Shown piece by piece: positions 46,355 through 55,127 of a DNA stretch of 64,000 nucleotides. The translations under genes were made by a program, and so were the position numbers. Each line of letters starts with the position of its first letter. Positions within the stretch are counted from its first letter, which is position 1. The notes under the pieces were generated by a model. The model was given only the letters and a program-made list of their open reading frames with translations, was not told the origin of the DNA and ran no database searches. This stretch comes from Moraxella sp. ZY210820 (GTDB lineage Bacteria; Pseudomonadota; Gammaproteobacteria; Pseudomonadales; Moraxellaceae): contig NZ_CP089978.1 in the NCBI RefSeq assembly GCF_030674635.1, forward strand, positions 1,860,001 to 1,924,000. Direction: 5' to 3'.

Positions 46355-46723
46355 TTATTGTCTTTTGTCCAAAATCCCACACAAATTATTTTCAAGCCAA
46401 TCCACCAACGCATAAATCCGCTCCCCCGCCTGCCGTCCATACTCGGTCAGCGTGTAGTCGGTGTGCGGTGGTACGGTGTTGTAGGATTTGCGGATTAACA
46501 TTCCGTCCGTTTCAAGTTGTTTTAGGGTTTCAGACAGCATCCGTTCGCTCACGCCTTCAATCTCACGGCGGATTTCGCCAAAGCGTTTTGTACCGTTTAA
46601 CAGCACAATCATCACAAGCACGCCCCAACGACTGGTTAAGTGGTTTAATATCGCACGACTGGGGCAGTTTTTGGAGAGCACCCGTCCTTTGTTCAAATCG
46701 TTTGTGTTTAATTCATTCATCAC
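46355..46723 (-). CDS. HxlR-family transcriptional regulator
   Basis: 122 residues, normal. Winged-helix HxlR core: NCPSRAILNHLTSRWGVLVMIVLLNGTKRFGEIRREI with the conserved N-terminal Cys, GVSERMLSETLKQLE and a beta-wing VPPHTDYTLTEYG. Such proteins (YodB, HypR, QorR) sense quinones, aldehydes or disulfide stress through that Cys and repress oxidoreductase genes. An inverted repeat lies 22 nt upstream of its start and again before the NAD(P)-binding gene at 47367, indicating autorepression and a small regulon. Confidence 0.93.
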   Translation of the reverse strand: MMNELNTNDLNKGRVLSKNCPSRAILNHLTSRWGVLVMIVLLNGTKRFGEIRREIEGVSERMLSETLKQLETDGMLIRKSYNTVPPHTDYTLTEYGRQAGERIYALVDWLENNLCGILDKRQ

Positions 46724-46744
46724 AATGCCTTAAAGTGGTTAAAT

Positions 46745-46768
46745 AGTACTTACTTTTTTGTAAGTACT
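46745..46768. promoter_or_regulatory. Candidate HxlR operator 1
   Basis: Perfect 9-bp arms AGTACTTAC / GTAAGTACT separated by T6, between divergent hxlR and the gene at 46830. Confidence 0.75.
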
Positions 46769-46829
46769 TATAAAAATATCTGTATTTTGCTATTATAATT
46801 AAAATCAACAAGATAAACAAGGTGGCAAA

Positions 46830-47231
46830 ATGGCTCAAATGTTTTGGCTATTGCTGGCTTTGGGTTTGATAAGCTGGCTGGTATTTGGCAAAAAGCCCAA
46901 GCGTCATCTACCGCTTGGGCGGTGGGTTGGGCAGGCGGTGTGGGTGCAAGACGGGGTTTGTTACACGGTGGAGGAAGTGGCGTTTGATGATTATCAAGGG
47001 GCGATACACGGCTACTTTCGCCTTGTGCCTGCGGTCTTGGCATTGGCAAAGGTGTGTGAAGAACGCTATGATTTTTTTGATTTTTATTCGGTGGCAATAC
47101 GCTTTGAGACCCATTCGGCACGGCTACTTCGTCTGGTGGATAAGGTGCGTTTGGTGCAAAGCGACAGACCAATGGATTTGGACGAATTTGAGGCAAAAAT
47201 CAGCTCTTTTGCTTATCAGCCTTTAAAATAA
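46830..47231 (+). CDS. Small membrane-anchored protein of unknown function
   Basis: 133 residues. One N-terminal hydrophobic helix (MFWLLLALGLISWLVFG), then a basic stretch and a soluble domain without known motif. AAGGTGG lies before the ATG, and it is divergent from hxlR with the operator between them, which supports it as a real gene. Several other open frames overlap it, but none has a ribosome-binding site and a sensible composition. GC-rich relative to core genes. Function not recognised. Confidence 0.55.
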   Translation: MAQMFWLLLALGLISWLVFGKKPKRHLPLGRWVGQAVWVQDGVCYTVEEVAFDDYQGAIHGYFRLVPAVLALAKVCEERYDFFDFYSVAIRFETHSARLLRLVDKVRLVQSDRPMDLDEFEAKISSFAYQPLK

Positions 47232-47267
47232 AACCATATTTTTCAATGACTTAATATGTATTTTTTA

Positions 47268-47290
47268 TACTTACTTTTTTGTAAGTACTT
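47268..47290. promoter_or_regulatory. Candidate HxlR operator 2
   Basis: TACTTAC-T6-GTAAGTA followed by CTT: the same inverted repeat as operator 1 across 20 bases, 77 nt before the NAD(P)-binding gene. Confidence 0.75.
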
Positions 47291-47366
47291 CTATTTAAAA
47301 ATTAACTTTCTTATAATATGACTATCGCAAGCAAATTGAATTTTTAACCAAAATAGGAGCTTAGCT

Positions 47367-48023
47367 ATGAAAAAATTTGCAGTCATCGGTGCCACAGGTT
47401 TGGTTGGTTCGGCAGTGATCAAAGAGCTTGCCGCTCGTGGTCATCAAGTAACCGCTTTTGCCAGAAACATTGACAAGGTCGTGCAGGCGGATAATGTCAA
47501 GCCGGTGGCGATTGATGTGAACAGTCCTGACTTTGCCAATCAGTTATCAGGCTTTGATGCGGTGGTCAATGCCTTTAATGCAGGCTGGGAAAATCCCAAT
47601 ATTGTCAATGACCTAAAAACAGGACACGCCAATATTTTGACCGCCAGCAAAACCTCTGATGTGCCTTATCTTTTGGTGGTGGGCGGTGCAGGCAGTCTAA
47701 ATGTCGCCCCAAATCTGCAATTGGTGGACACGCCTGATTTTCCTGCCGATGTTTATCCTGCGGCGAATGTGGTGCGTGAGCTTTTAACCGAACTTCGCAC
47801 CCGTACCGATGTGAATTGGGCATTTTTATCGCCTGCGGCGATGTTTGCGGTCAATCCTGTTTCTTTTGAAAAAACAGGATCTTACCGTATCGGTGGCGAT
47901 AATGTGCTGTTTAATGCCGACGGTACGCCTGCCGACATTAGCGTGGCGGATTTGGCGGTGGCAATTAGCGATGATGTGGAGAAAAAAGCACATTTGCATC
48001 AGCGTTTTACCGTTGCCAATTAA
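47367..48023 (+). CDS. NAD(P)-binding oxidoreductase (atypical SDR, NmrA/YwnB-like)
   Basis: 218 residues. Rossmann GATGLVGSAV near the front, and LLVVGGAGSL, as in atypical short-chain dehydrogenases that bind NAD(P) without the usual Tyr-x3-Lys pair. AGGAG lies before the ATG. Genes of this kind are common targets of HxlR regulators, and the matching operator upstream supports this. Probable role: quinone or aldehyde stress. Ended by a strong terminator. Confidence 0.88.
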   Translation: MKKFAVIGATGLVGSAVIKELAARGHQVTAFARNIDKVVQADNVKPVAIDVNSPDFANQLSGFDAVVNAFNAGWENPNIVNDLKTGHANILTASKTSDVPYLLVVGGAGSLNVAPNLQLVDTPDFPADVYPAANVVRELLTELRTRTDVNWAFLSPAAMFAVNPVSFEKTGSYRIGGDNVLFNADGTPADISVADLAVAISDDVEKKAHLHQRFTVAN

Positions 48024-48053
48024 TCATTGATCCATTTTAACACCAAAAATCAG

Positions 48054-48087
48054 CCCACTTAAACATCATTTTTAAGTGGGTGTTTTT
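48054..48087 (+). terminator. Rho-independent terminator
   Basis: Stem CCCACTTAAA / TTTAAGTGGG, loop CATCATT-like, then TGTTTTT. Confidence 0.85.
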
Positions 48088-48098
48088 AAGAAAAACTT

Positions 48099-48722
48099 AT
48101 GAAATTCATTTACTTATTTGACCCCTTATGCGGTTGGTGCTATGCGTCATCGGTGGGCATTGGCAAATTGGCACAGACGCATATGGTTGATATTTATGCC
48201 ACAGGACTGTTTGCCAGTACTGGCAAAATCATTGACGAGCAGTTTGCCAAGCACGCTTGGACGAACGACAGCTGTATCGCCCAAATCACAGGTTTGCCAT
48301 TTAGCGAAAATTATCGCCAATTATTGCTAAAAGGCGGGGCGTTTGATTCCTTCCCCTTGACGCAGGCGTGTTATTTGTTAAGGAAGGATAATCCAAACGA
48401 AGTGTTGCCAATATTTTCCCAGTTGCAAAAAATCCGTTATGTGGACGGGCAGGACACCAGCGACATTGATGTAGTGAAACAAGGTTTGATTGAATTGGGT
48501 AAAAATGAACTTGCTAGGCGTTTGGGCGATGATGATGTGATTGCAGGGGCGAATGCGTGGATATGATAAGGACAACTTTTGGCTCATCAATTTGCCATCA
48601 ATGGTGTGCCAAGTTTAATTGCTAAAATTGATGGTAAATTTGTGAATGTGCCAAATGGTTTTTTGTATCAAGATACGGATAATGTGGAGGAGAATATTCG
48701 GCGATTTTTATCGCAAATTTAA
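48099..48722 (+). pseudogene. DsbA-family oxidoreductase-like gene with two in-frame stop codons
   Basis: The frame starts MKFIYLFDPLCGWCYASS with the thioredoxin-fold CGWC motif, and continues for 155 residues to NAWI. Two consecutive stops (TGA TAA, 48564-48569) then interrupt it, yet the same frame goes on with GQLLAHQFAINGVPSLIAKI (the cis-Pro loop VPSL) to a stop at 48720. The cis-Pro strand is needed for activity, so the gene is most likely dead. Family: FrnE/DsbA-like cytosolic disulfide proteins, which often accompany HxlR regulators. A single sequencing error could not remove both stops. Confidence 0.82.
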
Positions 48723-48725
48723 AGT

Positions 48726-48737
48726 TTCAGGCTGTCT
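48726..48737 (-). repeat. DUS-like 12-mer
   Basis: Minus strand AGACAGCCTGAA, one base from the Kingella-type dialect, 3 bp after the pseudogene's last stop. Confidence 0.5.
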
Positions 48738-48759
48738 AACAGAACATATTATAACCCCA

Positions 48760-48820
48760 CCTGATATACCCACCCATAACAACACTCAATTTTCCAAAAT
48801 AACCCAAATCTGCTATAATA
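48760..48820 (+). promoter_or_regulatory. Recurrent promoter block, copy E (before the second MBL-fold fragment)
   Basis: CTGATATACCCACCCATAAC, then AATAACCCAAATCTGC and TATAAT at 48814-48819; most diverged of the five blocks. Confidence 0.4.
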
Positions 48821-48826
48821 ACGCAC

Positions 48827-48952
48827 TTGTAACCTAAGCCAAAACCATTAGGACACCCAAATCCTAATGGTTTGATTTATTTGATGTATAATGAAACCCA
48901 TTTTTAAAAAATTCCTTAAATTTACCCTAGCCACTTTGGGCGTACTCACGCT
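48827..48952 (+). repeat. 126-bp direct repeat, copy 2
   Basis: About 97% identical to 42760-42885. Its leader hairpin AAACCATTAGGA / TCCTAATGGTTT is perfect over 12 bp, whereas copy 1 has one mismatch. Confidence 0.92.
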
Positions 48953-49308
48953 ATTGGAGTGGCGACACGGGTTATGCCCCGCATTTTAGCGACATCGGCA
49001 AAAAATACGGTGGATTTGACATCGCTTTTATGGAAATTGATGCCGCCAATCAAGGCTGGCCCAAAACGCATATGTTCGCCCACCAATCGGTTCAGGCTGC
49101 TTTGGATTTGAACGCAAAAAAAATCGTGCCAATACACTGGGGCGTGTTTAGTCTTGGTAGAAATCCGTGGTACGAGTCTATTGACAATGCGGTAAAAAGT
49201 GCCAAAGAACACAATTTGCCCATTGATGTCCCCAAAATGGGTGAGAAATATGCGGACGGTTTTGTAAATGAGGGTTGGTGGGAAAATAAAGCTTTAAGAA
49301 AAGAATAA
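48891..49308 (+). pseudogene. Internally deleted MBL-fold metallo-hydrolase gene
   Basis: The first ~21 codons equal the 5' fragment at 42821. After ACGCT the sequence jumps, out of frame, to the C-terminal part of the family: WSGDTGYAPHFSDIGKKYGG, GFDIAFMEIDAAN, and PIHWGVFSLG (a metal-ligand His). Residues of roughly the middle 200 codons, including HxHxDH, are missing. Both halves are therefore remnants of one type of gene. Confidence 0.82.
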
Positions 49309-49472
49309 TTTTATATGCTTACCAAATTCTCAACTCATTATAAGTTATTGATTTTATGGAATAGGAATTATTATTTACCCATACAAAATTAAATGTTATA
49401 TCAAATAAAATACTTAAATTTCCCCTAATTTTCAGGTAAAATAGCCATTTTCCTGTCTATTTAGGTTGAATT

Positions 49473-52400
49473 GTGCGATTATCTTCCCAGCAAAAACAAG
49501 AAACTACAGCAGTGATGGCAAAAGACCGTTACCGTCTTTATCGTCTCAAAAAAGAACAAAAAATTGAACAATATCAAAAATTACTAGAAAAATCTCAACA
49601 ACAAGTACAAGCTCGTATTGCACGACTGCCTCACATTCAACTGAATCAAGATTTGCCAGTCAGTCAATATGCCGAAAAATTAATCAATGCTATTCAGCAG
49701 TATCAAGTGATTATCGTGGCTGGGGAAACAGGTTCAGGTAAAACGACACAATTACCACAAATTGCAATGCTGGCAAGACGTGGATTAACAGGTCTCATTG
49801 GACATACACAACCACGCCGACTCGCAGCAAGAAGTGTATCTCAACGGATTGCAGAAGAATTAGGCGAGCCTTTAGGACAGACAGTGAGTTTTAAGGTGCG
49901 TTTTAATGAGCAGGGGAATGAAGATTCGATTGTACGTTTGATGACCGATGGGATTTTATTAGCAGAATTGGCAAATGACCGTTATTTGACCAAATATGAT
50001 ACCATTATTATTGATGAAGCACATGAACGTTCACTCAATATTGATTTTATTCTCGGTTATTTGAAAACAATTTTAGCTAAACGCCCTGATTTAAAAGTGA
50101 TTGTTACCTCAGCAACTTTAGATGTAGAGCGTTTTAGTCGTTATTTTCATGATGCACCTATTTTTCAGGTTGAAGGGCGTAGTTACCCTGTTGAAGTCCG
50201 TTATCGTCCAATTTCGGAATTATCGATTGTGGGGAGTGATGATGATGAATTTGATGAGTTTGAAGAAAATTTACCTCGTGCCGTGGTGCAAGCGGTAGAG
50301 GAGTGTTTTGCTGATGCTGAACACACAGGACACCCAGAACACGCTGATATTTTAATCTTTGCTAGTACTGAACAGGAAATTCGAGAATTACAAGATATTC
50401 TGCAAAAACAGCAATTTAGGCATGTTGAAATTCTGCCATTATATGCTCGTTTAGCATTATCTGAGCAACAAAAAATTTTTAATCCAACGGGTGCAGGGCG
50501 GAGAATTATTATTGCAACCAATGTGGCAGAGACAGCTTTAACAGTACCGAATATTCGTTATGTGATTGATAGTGGTTTTGCTCGAATTTCACGCTATAGT
50601 TATCGTTCTCGTGTACAACGTTTGCCAATTGAGGCGATTTCTCAGGCATCGGCAAATCAGCGTAAAGGGCGATGTGGGCGTATTGCGGAAGGGGTGTGTA
50701 TTCGCCTCTATTCTGAAGAAGATTTTTTAAGTCGTCCAGCATTTACCGAACCTGAAATTAAACGCACCAATTTAGCATCTGTTATTCTACAAATGCAAAA
50801 TTTAGGTTTAGGTGATGTGAATGAATTTGATTTTATTGAACCACCTGATTATCGTTTAGTCAATGATGGACGTAAATTATTGATAGAATTGGGTGCATTG
50901 CCAAGCGAAACCAAAACACAAGCCAAGAAAAATAAAAAATCTGGTTCATTCTCAACTTTAACCAAAGTTGGACAAATGATGGCAAAGATGCCGATTGATC
51001 CACGTTTAGCAAGAATGTTAGTTGCTGGCAATCATTTTGGTGCATTAAGTGAAATATTGATTATTGTCAGTGCATTAGCGGTACAAGACCCACGAGAACG
51101 ACCACATGATAAACAAATGCAAGCTGACCAAAAACATGCTTTATTTAAAGCAGAAGATTCTGATTTTTTATTTTATGTGAATTTATGGAATACTTTAGAG
51201 ACGCTAAAAAATGAGCATCAACTGAGTGAAAATAAACGTCGATTATTTGCTAAACAACATTATTTAAGTTGGTTGCGTTTACGGGAATGGCGACAAACCC
51301 ACCAACAATTATTAGAGATGAGTACTCAATTGGGCATGACATTGAATGAAAAATCAGCAAGTTATGAAAATATTCATCGTGCTTTATTAACAGGATTATT
51401 GTCTTTTATTGCCAATAAAACCGAAGAGCGGAATGTGTTTGAAGCAGTTCGCCAACAACGTGCTAGAGTTTTTCCTGCCAGTACCTTACATAAAACCAAT
51501 ACGCCTTGGGTGATGGCATTTGAAATGGTTGAGACTTCACAGGTATATTTGCGTACATTGGCAAAAATTGAACCTGAATGGGTGATTTTAGCGGCTGGTG
51601 ATTTATTAAAATATCATTATTTTGAGCCACATTGGTCGAAAAAATCAGGGTTAGTTCACGCTTATGCACAAATTTCATTATTTGGCTTAATTTTGGAACC
51701 TAAGCGTTTAATCCAATATGAAAAAGTGGATTTGGTCAATGCGCATGAAATTTTTATACGAGATGCATTAGTATGTAATCAGTTAGGTATTATGCCACCA
51801 TTTTTACAGCATAATCAGCATAAATTACAAGAAATTCAAAAAGTTGAAGATAAATTACGCCGCAGAGATTTGGTGGTTGATGAAGAAATGATTTATCAAT
51901 TTTATGCTGATAAAGTGGATAAATCGGTTGCATCTCGACAAAGTTTTGAACAGTGGCGAGCAAAAATCGAAGCGAATAATCCTAAATATTTGTATTTTAA
52001 TGAACAAGATTTGTGGCAAACAGCTCGTCCAACCACACAGCAATTTCCTGATGAATTATCCAATGGTTCATTAAAATTTAAAGTAAAATACCATTTTGAC
52101 CCAAGCCATGAGAGAGATGGTGCGATTGTTACCGTCCCTGTTCATGCTTTATCACAAATGGATATTGCCCAGTGGTCATGGGGCATTTTAGGGTGGCGTT
52201 TAAGTTTGATTGAAAATTTATTAAAAAATTTACCTAAAGATAAACGCCGTCCACTTGTACCAATTCCAGATACTGCTCAAAAATTATATTCTGAAATTGG
52301 AGATGGTGTACAAAAACAACACATTTTTGATGTTTTAGCGTATTTATTACGTGGAGACGATATTTTTGCTGATGATTTTTCATTTGAAAAAGTTGATGCC

Positions 52401-53396
52401 TATTTATTACCATTTATTCATGTGGTTGATGCAAAAGGGCGTGTCTTGGAGCAAGGCAGGGATTTAGCAGAATTACAAATCCGTTGTCGAGATGATAGCC
52501 AGCAAGTGTTGATACAATCTGATGAAGAATATTTTGAATTTCCTAAAAAATTTCAATTTGAACATCAACAAAAAGTAACGGGTGTGATTGTAAAGCAATT
52601 TCAGGTTGTTGTACCCAAAATTGCATTTATTGATTTAGAAAATTTAACAGATGGTAAAAAATATGGTGTGATTTTACAATCATTTAATGATGAAAAAGTG
52701 GCTTTAAGTCGCTATCGACAAGGCATTATCCACTTGATTTATTTACAATTAGGTGATTTAATCCGTCAATTAAAAAAACAAATTCCAAATAACGTATCGT
52801 TGGCATATGCTCCATTGGGCAATCAAGCAAAATTAGAACAAATGTTAATTTATGCCACCTTACAACGTTGTATCGATAAATTACCGATGAATGTGTCAGA
52901 CTATCAACAGTTATTACAACAGGTTAAACAACAATTTTTAACTATAGGACAAGATGTTTTAGCGATTTTTAAAGATGTATTTGTATTATGGCAAGATATT
53001 CGTAGCAAAATGCAAGGTTTAAATCGACAAATTTTTGTCGATAGTTTGCAAGATATTGAAGACCAACTTGAATTAATGCAATTATCAAAATGCTTTTATA
53101 CAAAAATACCTGCAGTGTGGTCTGAATATCCACGCTATTTAAAAGCCTTGCAATTACGTTTAGAACGCTTGCCAAATAATTTAAATCGAGATATTGATGC
53201 GATTTATAAAATGGACACTTGGGCAGAAAAATTATTCAGCTTGTTTGATGATAAAAAACGAGAATGGGGGGAAGCAGAACAGTTATTTTATCAACTCACA
53301 GAAGAATATCGTATTTCGTTATTTTCTCAGCCAATGAAAACTAAAATCGCCGTGTCAGAGAAAAAGTTAAAAGAAGTTTGGGGAAATATTTTGTGA
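49473..53396 (+). CDS. hrpA: ATP-dependent RNA helicase HrpA
   Basis: 1307 residues, the usual great length of HrpA. DEAH/RHA helicase with Walker A GETGSGKT (84-91), IIIDEAHERS (motif II), the SATLD motif III, and QRKGRCGR (motif VI), followed by winged-helix, HA2, OB and the long HrpA-specific C-terminal region. E. coli HrpA processes fimbrial mRNA and resolves stalled ribosomes. I keep the GTG at 49473 (AGG 7 nt upstream); an ATG 14 codons later is the alternative. It is the first core gene right of the island. Confidence 0.95.
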   Translation: MRLSSQQKQETTAVMAKDRYRLYRLKKEQKIEQYQKLLEKSQQQVQARIARLPHIQLNQDLPVSQYAEKLINAIQQYQVIIVAGETGSGKTTQLPQIAMLARRGLTGLIGHTQPRRLAARSVSQRIAEELGEPLGQTVSFKVRFNEQGNEDSIVRLMTDGILLAELANDRYLTKYDTIIIDEAHERSLNIDFILGYLKTILAKRPDLKVIVTSATLDVERFSRYFHDAPIFQVEGRSYPVEVRYRPISELSIVGSDDDEFDEFEENLPRAVVQAVEECFADAEHTGHPEHADILIFASTEQEIRELQDILQKQQFRHVEILPLYARLALSEQQKIFNPTGAGRRIIIATNVAETALTVPNIRYVIDSGFARISRYSYRSRVQRLPIEAISQASANQRKGRCGRIAEGVCIRLYSEEDFLSRPAFTEPEIKRTNLASVILQMQNLGLGDVNEFDFIEPPDYRLVNDGRKLLIELGALPSETKTQAKKNKKSGSFSTLTKVGQMMAKMPIDPRLARMLVAGNHFGALSEILIIVSALAVQDPRERPHDKQMQADQKHALFKAEDSDFLFYVNLWNTLETLKNEHQLSENKRRLFAKQHYLSWLRLREWRQTHQQLLEMSTQLGMTLNEKSASYENIHRALLTGLLSFIANKTEERNVFEAVRQQRARVFPASTLHKTNTPWVMAFEMVETSQVYLRTLAKIEPEWVILAAGDLLKYHYFEPHWSKKSGLVHAYAQISLFGLILEPKRLIQYEKVDLVNAHEIFIRDALVCNQLGIMPPFLQHNQHKLQEIQKVEDKLRRRDLVVDEEMIYQFYADKVDKSVASRQSFEQWRAKIEANNPKYLYFNEQDLWQTARPTTQQFPDELSNGSLKFKVKYHFDPSHERDGAIVTVPVHALSQMDIAQWSWGILGWRLSLIENLLKNLPKDKRRPLVPIPDTAQKLYSEIGDGVQKQHIFDVLAYLLRGDDIFADDFSFEKVDAYLLPFIHVVDAKGRVLEQGRDLAELQIRCRDDSQQVLIQSDEEYFEFPKKFQFEHQQKVTGVIVKQFQVVVPKIAFIDLENLTDGKKYGVILQSFNDEKVALSRYRQGIIHLIYLQLGDLIRQLKKQIPNNVSLAYAPLGNQAKLEQMLIYATLQRCIDKLPMNVSDYQQLLQQVKQQFLTIGQDVLAIFKDVFVLWQDIRSKMQGLNRQIFVDSLQDIEDQLELMQLSKCFYTKIPAVWSEYPRYLKALQLRLERLPNNLNRDIDAIYKMDTWAEKLFSLFDDKKREWGEAEQLFYQLTEEYRISLFSQPMKTKIAVSEKKLKEVWGNIL

Positions 53397-53414
53397 AAAT
53401 TAAGTTAATTTCAT

Positions 53415-53448
53415 AAAAATAACCTATTATTATCAATAGGTTATTTTT
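53415..53448. terminator. Bidirectional terminator between hrpA and infA
   Basis: Perfect stem AAAAATAACCTATT / AATAGGTTATTTTT between convergent genes. Confidence 0.88.
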
Positions 53449-53458
53449 AAATTTTAAC

Positions 53459-53680
53459 TTAACGTGCACGGTAAGTAATACGCCCTTTGGTCAAATCGTA
53501 TGGGGTCATTTCTACCTTTACACTATCCCCTGTTAAAATACGGATATAGTGTTTACGCATTTTACCCGAAATATGAGCAATCACTTCATGACCGTTTTCT
53601 AAACGTACACGGAACATAGTATTTGGCAACGTTTCTGTAACAACGCCTTCAAATTCTAATAAATCTTCTTTACTGGCCAT
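53459..53680 (-). CDS. infA: Translation initiation factor IF-1
   Basis: 73 residues, an OB-fold with family blocks [34 protein letters not shown] and [13 protein letters not shown]. It binds the 30S A site during initiation. Single-gene unit. Confidence 0.98.
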   Translation of the reverse strand: MASKEDLLEFEGVVTETLPNTMFRVRLENGHEVIAHISGKMRKHYIRILTGDSVKVEMTPYDLTKGRITYRAR

Positions 53681-53827
53681 AGCCTACCTAAATGTATAAT
53701 AAAAATTAGACAAGATTATAGGTAAATATTAACAAAATTGCAAGAATTTATTTGTATAAAACATATACAAATCTACAAAAATAGCGTTGCATTTCCTTGT
53801 AAAACTTGTCAATATAGTCAATAACGT

Positions 53828-53841
53828 ATGTAATATTACAT
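53828..53841. promoter_or_regulatory. Palindrome upstream of the AraC-type gene, candidate operator
   Basis: Perfect 14-bp palindrome ATGTAATATTACAT, 32 nt before the ATG. Its half site also forms the palindrome upstream of fabD. Confidence 0.4.
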
Positions 53842-53873
53842 AATTTTTAAAATGAAATGTGGATACAATAACC

Positions 53874-54890
53874 ATGACTCAACCAACCGATGCATCTATT
53901 TTACTACGTCTCGCCTATCAAGCTATACGCAAGGCAAATTTACCAGTCGATGAAATTTTACTCAAAGCAGGTATTACTTTAAATCAAATGGACAGTAAAA
54001 TTCGCACCCCTATCTCCACACAATTAGCATTTTGGGGAGCATTGGAAGAGATTACTGGCGACCCTGATATAGGCTTACATCTAGGCGAACATTTGCCATT
54101 ATATCGTGGACAAGTAATTGAGCATTTATTCGTCAGTAGTGGTACTTTTGGCGAAGGTTTACGCCGTGCTTTGGCTTATCAACGTTTAATTAGTGATTCA
54201 TTTCAAGCACAATTGGTCGTAGAAGATGGTTTATGCTACCTGACTAATGGCTTACAATCATCGCCAAATACGAAAATTAATCGCTGTTTTTCTGAAAGTG
54301 CCATGTGTGGTATTTTAAGATTTTTTAAATTTATTACTGAAGGTTATTTCCAGCCTACTTTTATCGAATTTAATTTTGAGCAAGGGGCAAGCGATGAAGA
54401 ATATCTGCGTGTTTACGAATGCCCTGTCAGTTTAGGACAAAAAGAAACTCGTTTGTATTTTGATAGCAGTATTTTAAACTACGAATTATGGCAGGCAGAG
54501 CCTGAATTATTACAATTACATGAGCAATTAGCACTTGAAAAACTACAAGAATTAGCACGCTATGATTTAGTTGATGATGTCCGCCGTGTAATTGGTGCAA
54601 GTTTAGAAAGTGGAGAAACTACTTTGGAAACAGTTGCCAAACAATTAAACATGACACCACGCCGTTTACGTTCGCAACTTAGCGAAGCAGATACAAGTTT
54701 TCAGCAAATTTTATCAGGCTATCGTTGTAGATTAGCCAAAAAATTATTGGCAAACAGCAATGAAAGTGTTGAAGAAATCGTCTATTTAACAGGTTTTTCT
54801 GAACCAAGCACCTTTTATCGAGCCTTTAAACGTTGGACAAATGAAACACCTGTAGAATATCGTAAACGTAAACAATCTCAAAGTTTATAA
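53874..54890 (+). CDS. AraC-family transcriptional regulator (AraC-N type)
   Basis: About 338 residues. N-terminal AraC-N ligand domain with DPDIGLHLGE, then a C-terminal double helix-turn-helix (LETVAKQLNMTPRRLRSQL and EEIVYLTGFSEPSTFYRAFKRW). Relatives such as OruR or the Acinetobacter members often regulate amino-acid or lipid catabolism next door; here no catabolic gene is adjacent. ATG at 53874 chosen; a GTG five codons upstream is possible. Confidence 0.92.
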   Translation: MTQPTDASILLRLAYQAIRKANLPVDEILLKAGITLNQMDSKIRTPISTQLAFWGALEEITGDPDIGLHLGEHLPLYRGQVIEHLFVSSGTFGEGLRRALAYQRLISDSFQAQLVVEDGLCYLTNGLQSSPNTKINRCFSESAMCGILRFFKFITEGYFQPTFIEFNFEQGASDEEYLRVYECPVSLGQKETRLYFDSSILNYELWQAEPELLQLHEQLALEKLQELARYDLVDDVRRVIGASLESGETTLETVAKQLNMTPRRLRSQLSEADTSFQQILSGYRCRLAKKLLANSNESVEEIVYLTGFSEPSTFYRAFKRWTNETPVEYRKRKQSQSL

Positions 54891-55127
54891 TCCATACATT
54901 ATTAGAGATGACTAAAGACTTTGTATGATATTGTATAATATATAATCAACACAATATCATGGTATTCTAATACGATATTTTCACTTATTTGTATCAAAAG
55001 GATAAAGTCATGCTCATTTAAGCTGAAAGCAAAAACTTAGCTGATTGATAGTTGATTTATCAGTATTCATATTCTCACATCAACAATAGATAAAATTTAT
55101 AATCCATTGTTGATGTTTGACTTTACC

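Noticed and set aside
46768..47196. Minus-strand Pro-rich open frame opposite 46830-47231
   Set aside because: Pro/Pro-x repeats come from reading a GC-rich gene backwards; the plus-strand frame has a better ribosome-binding site.
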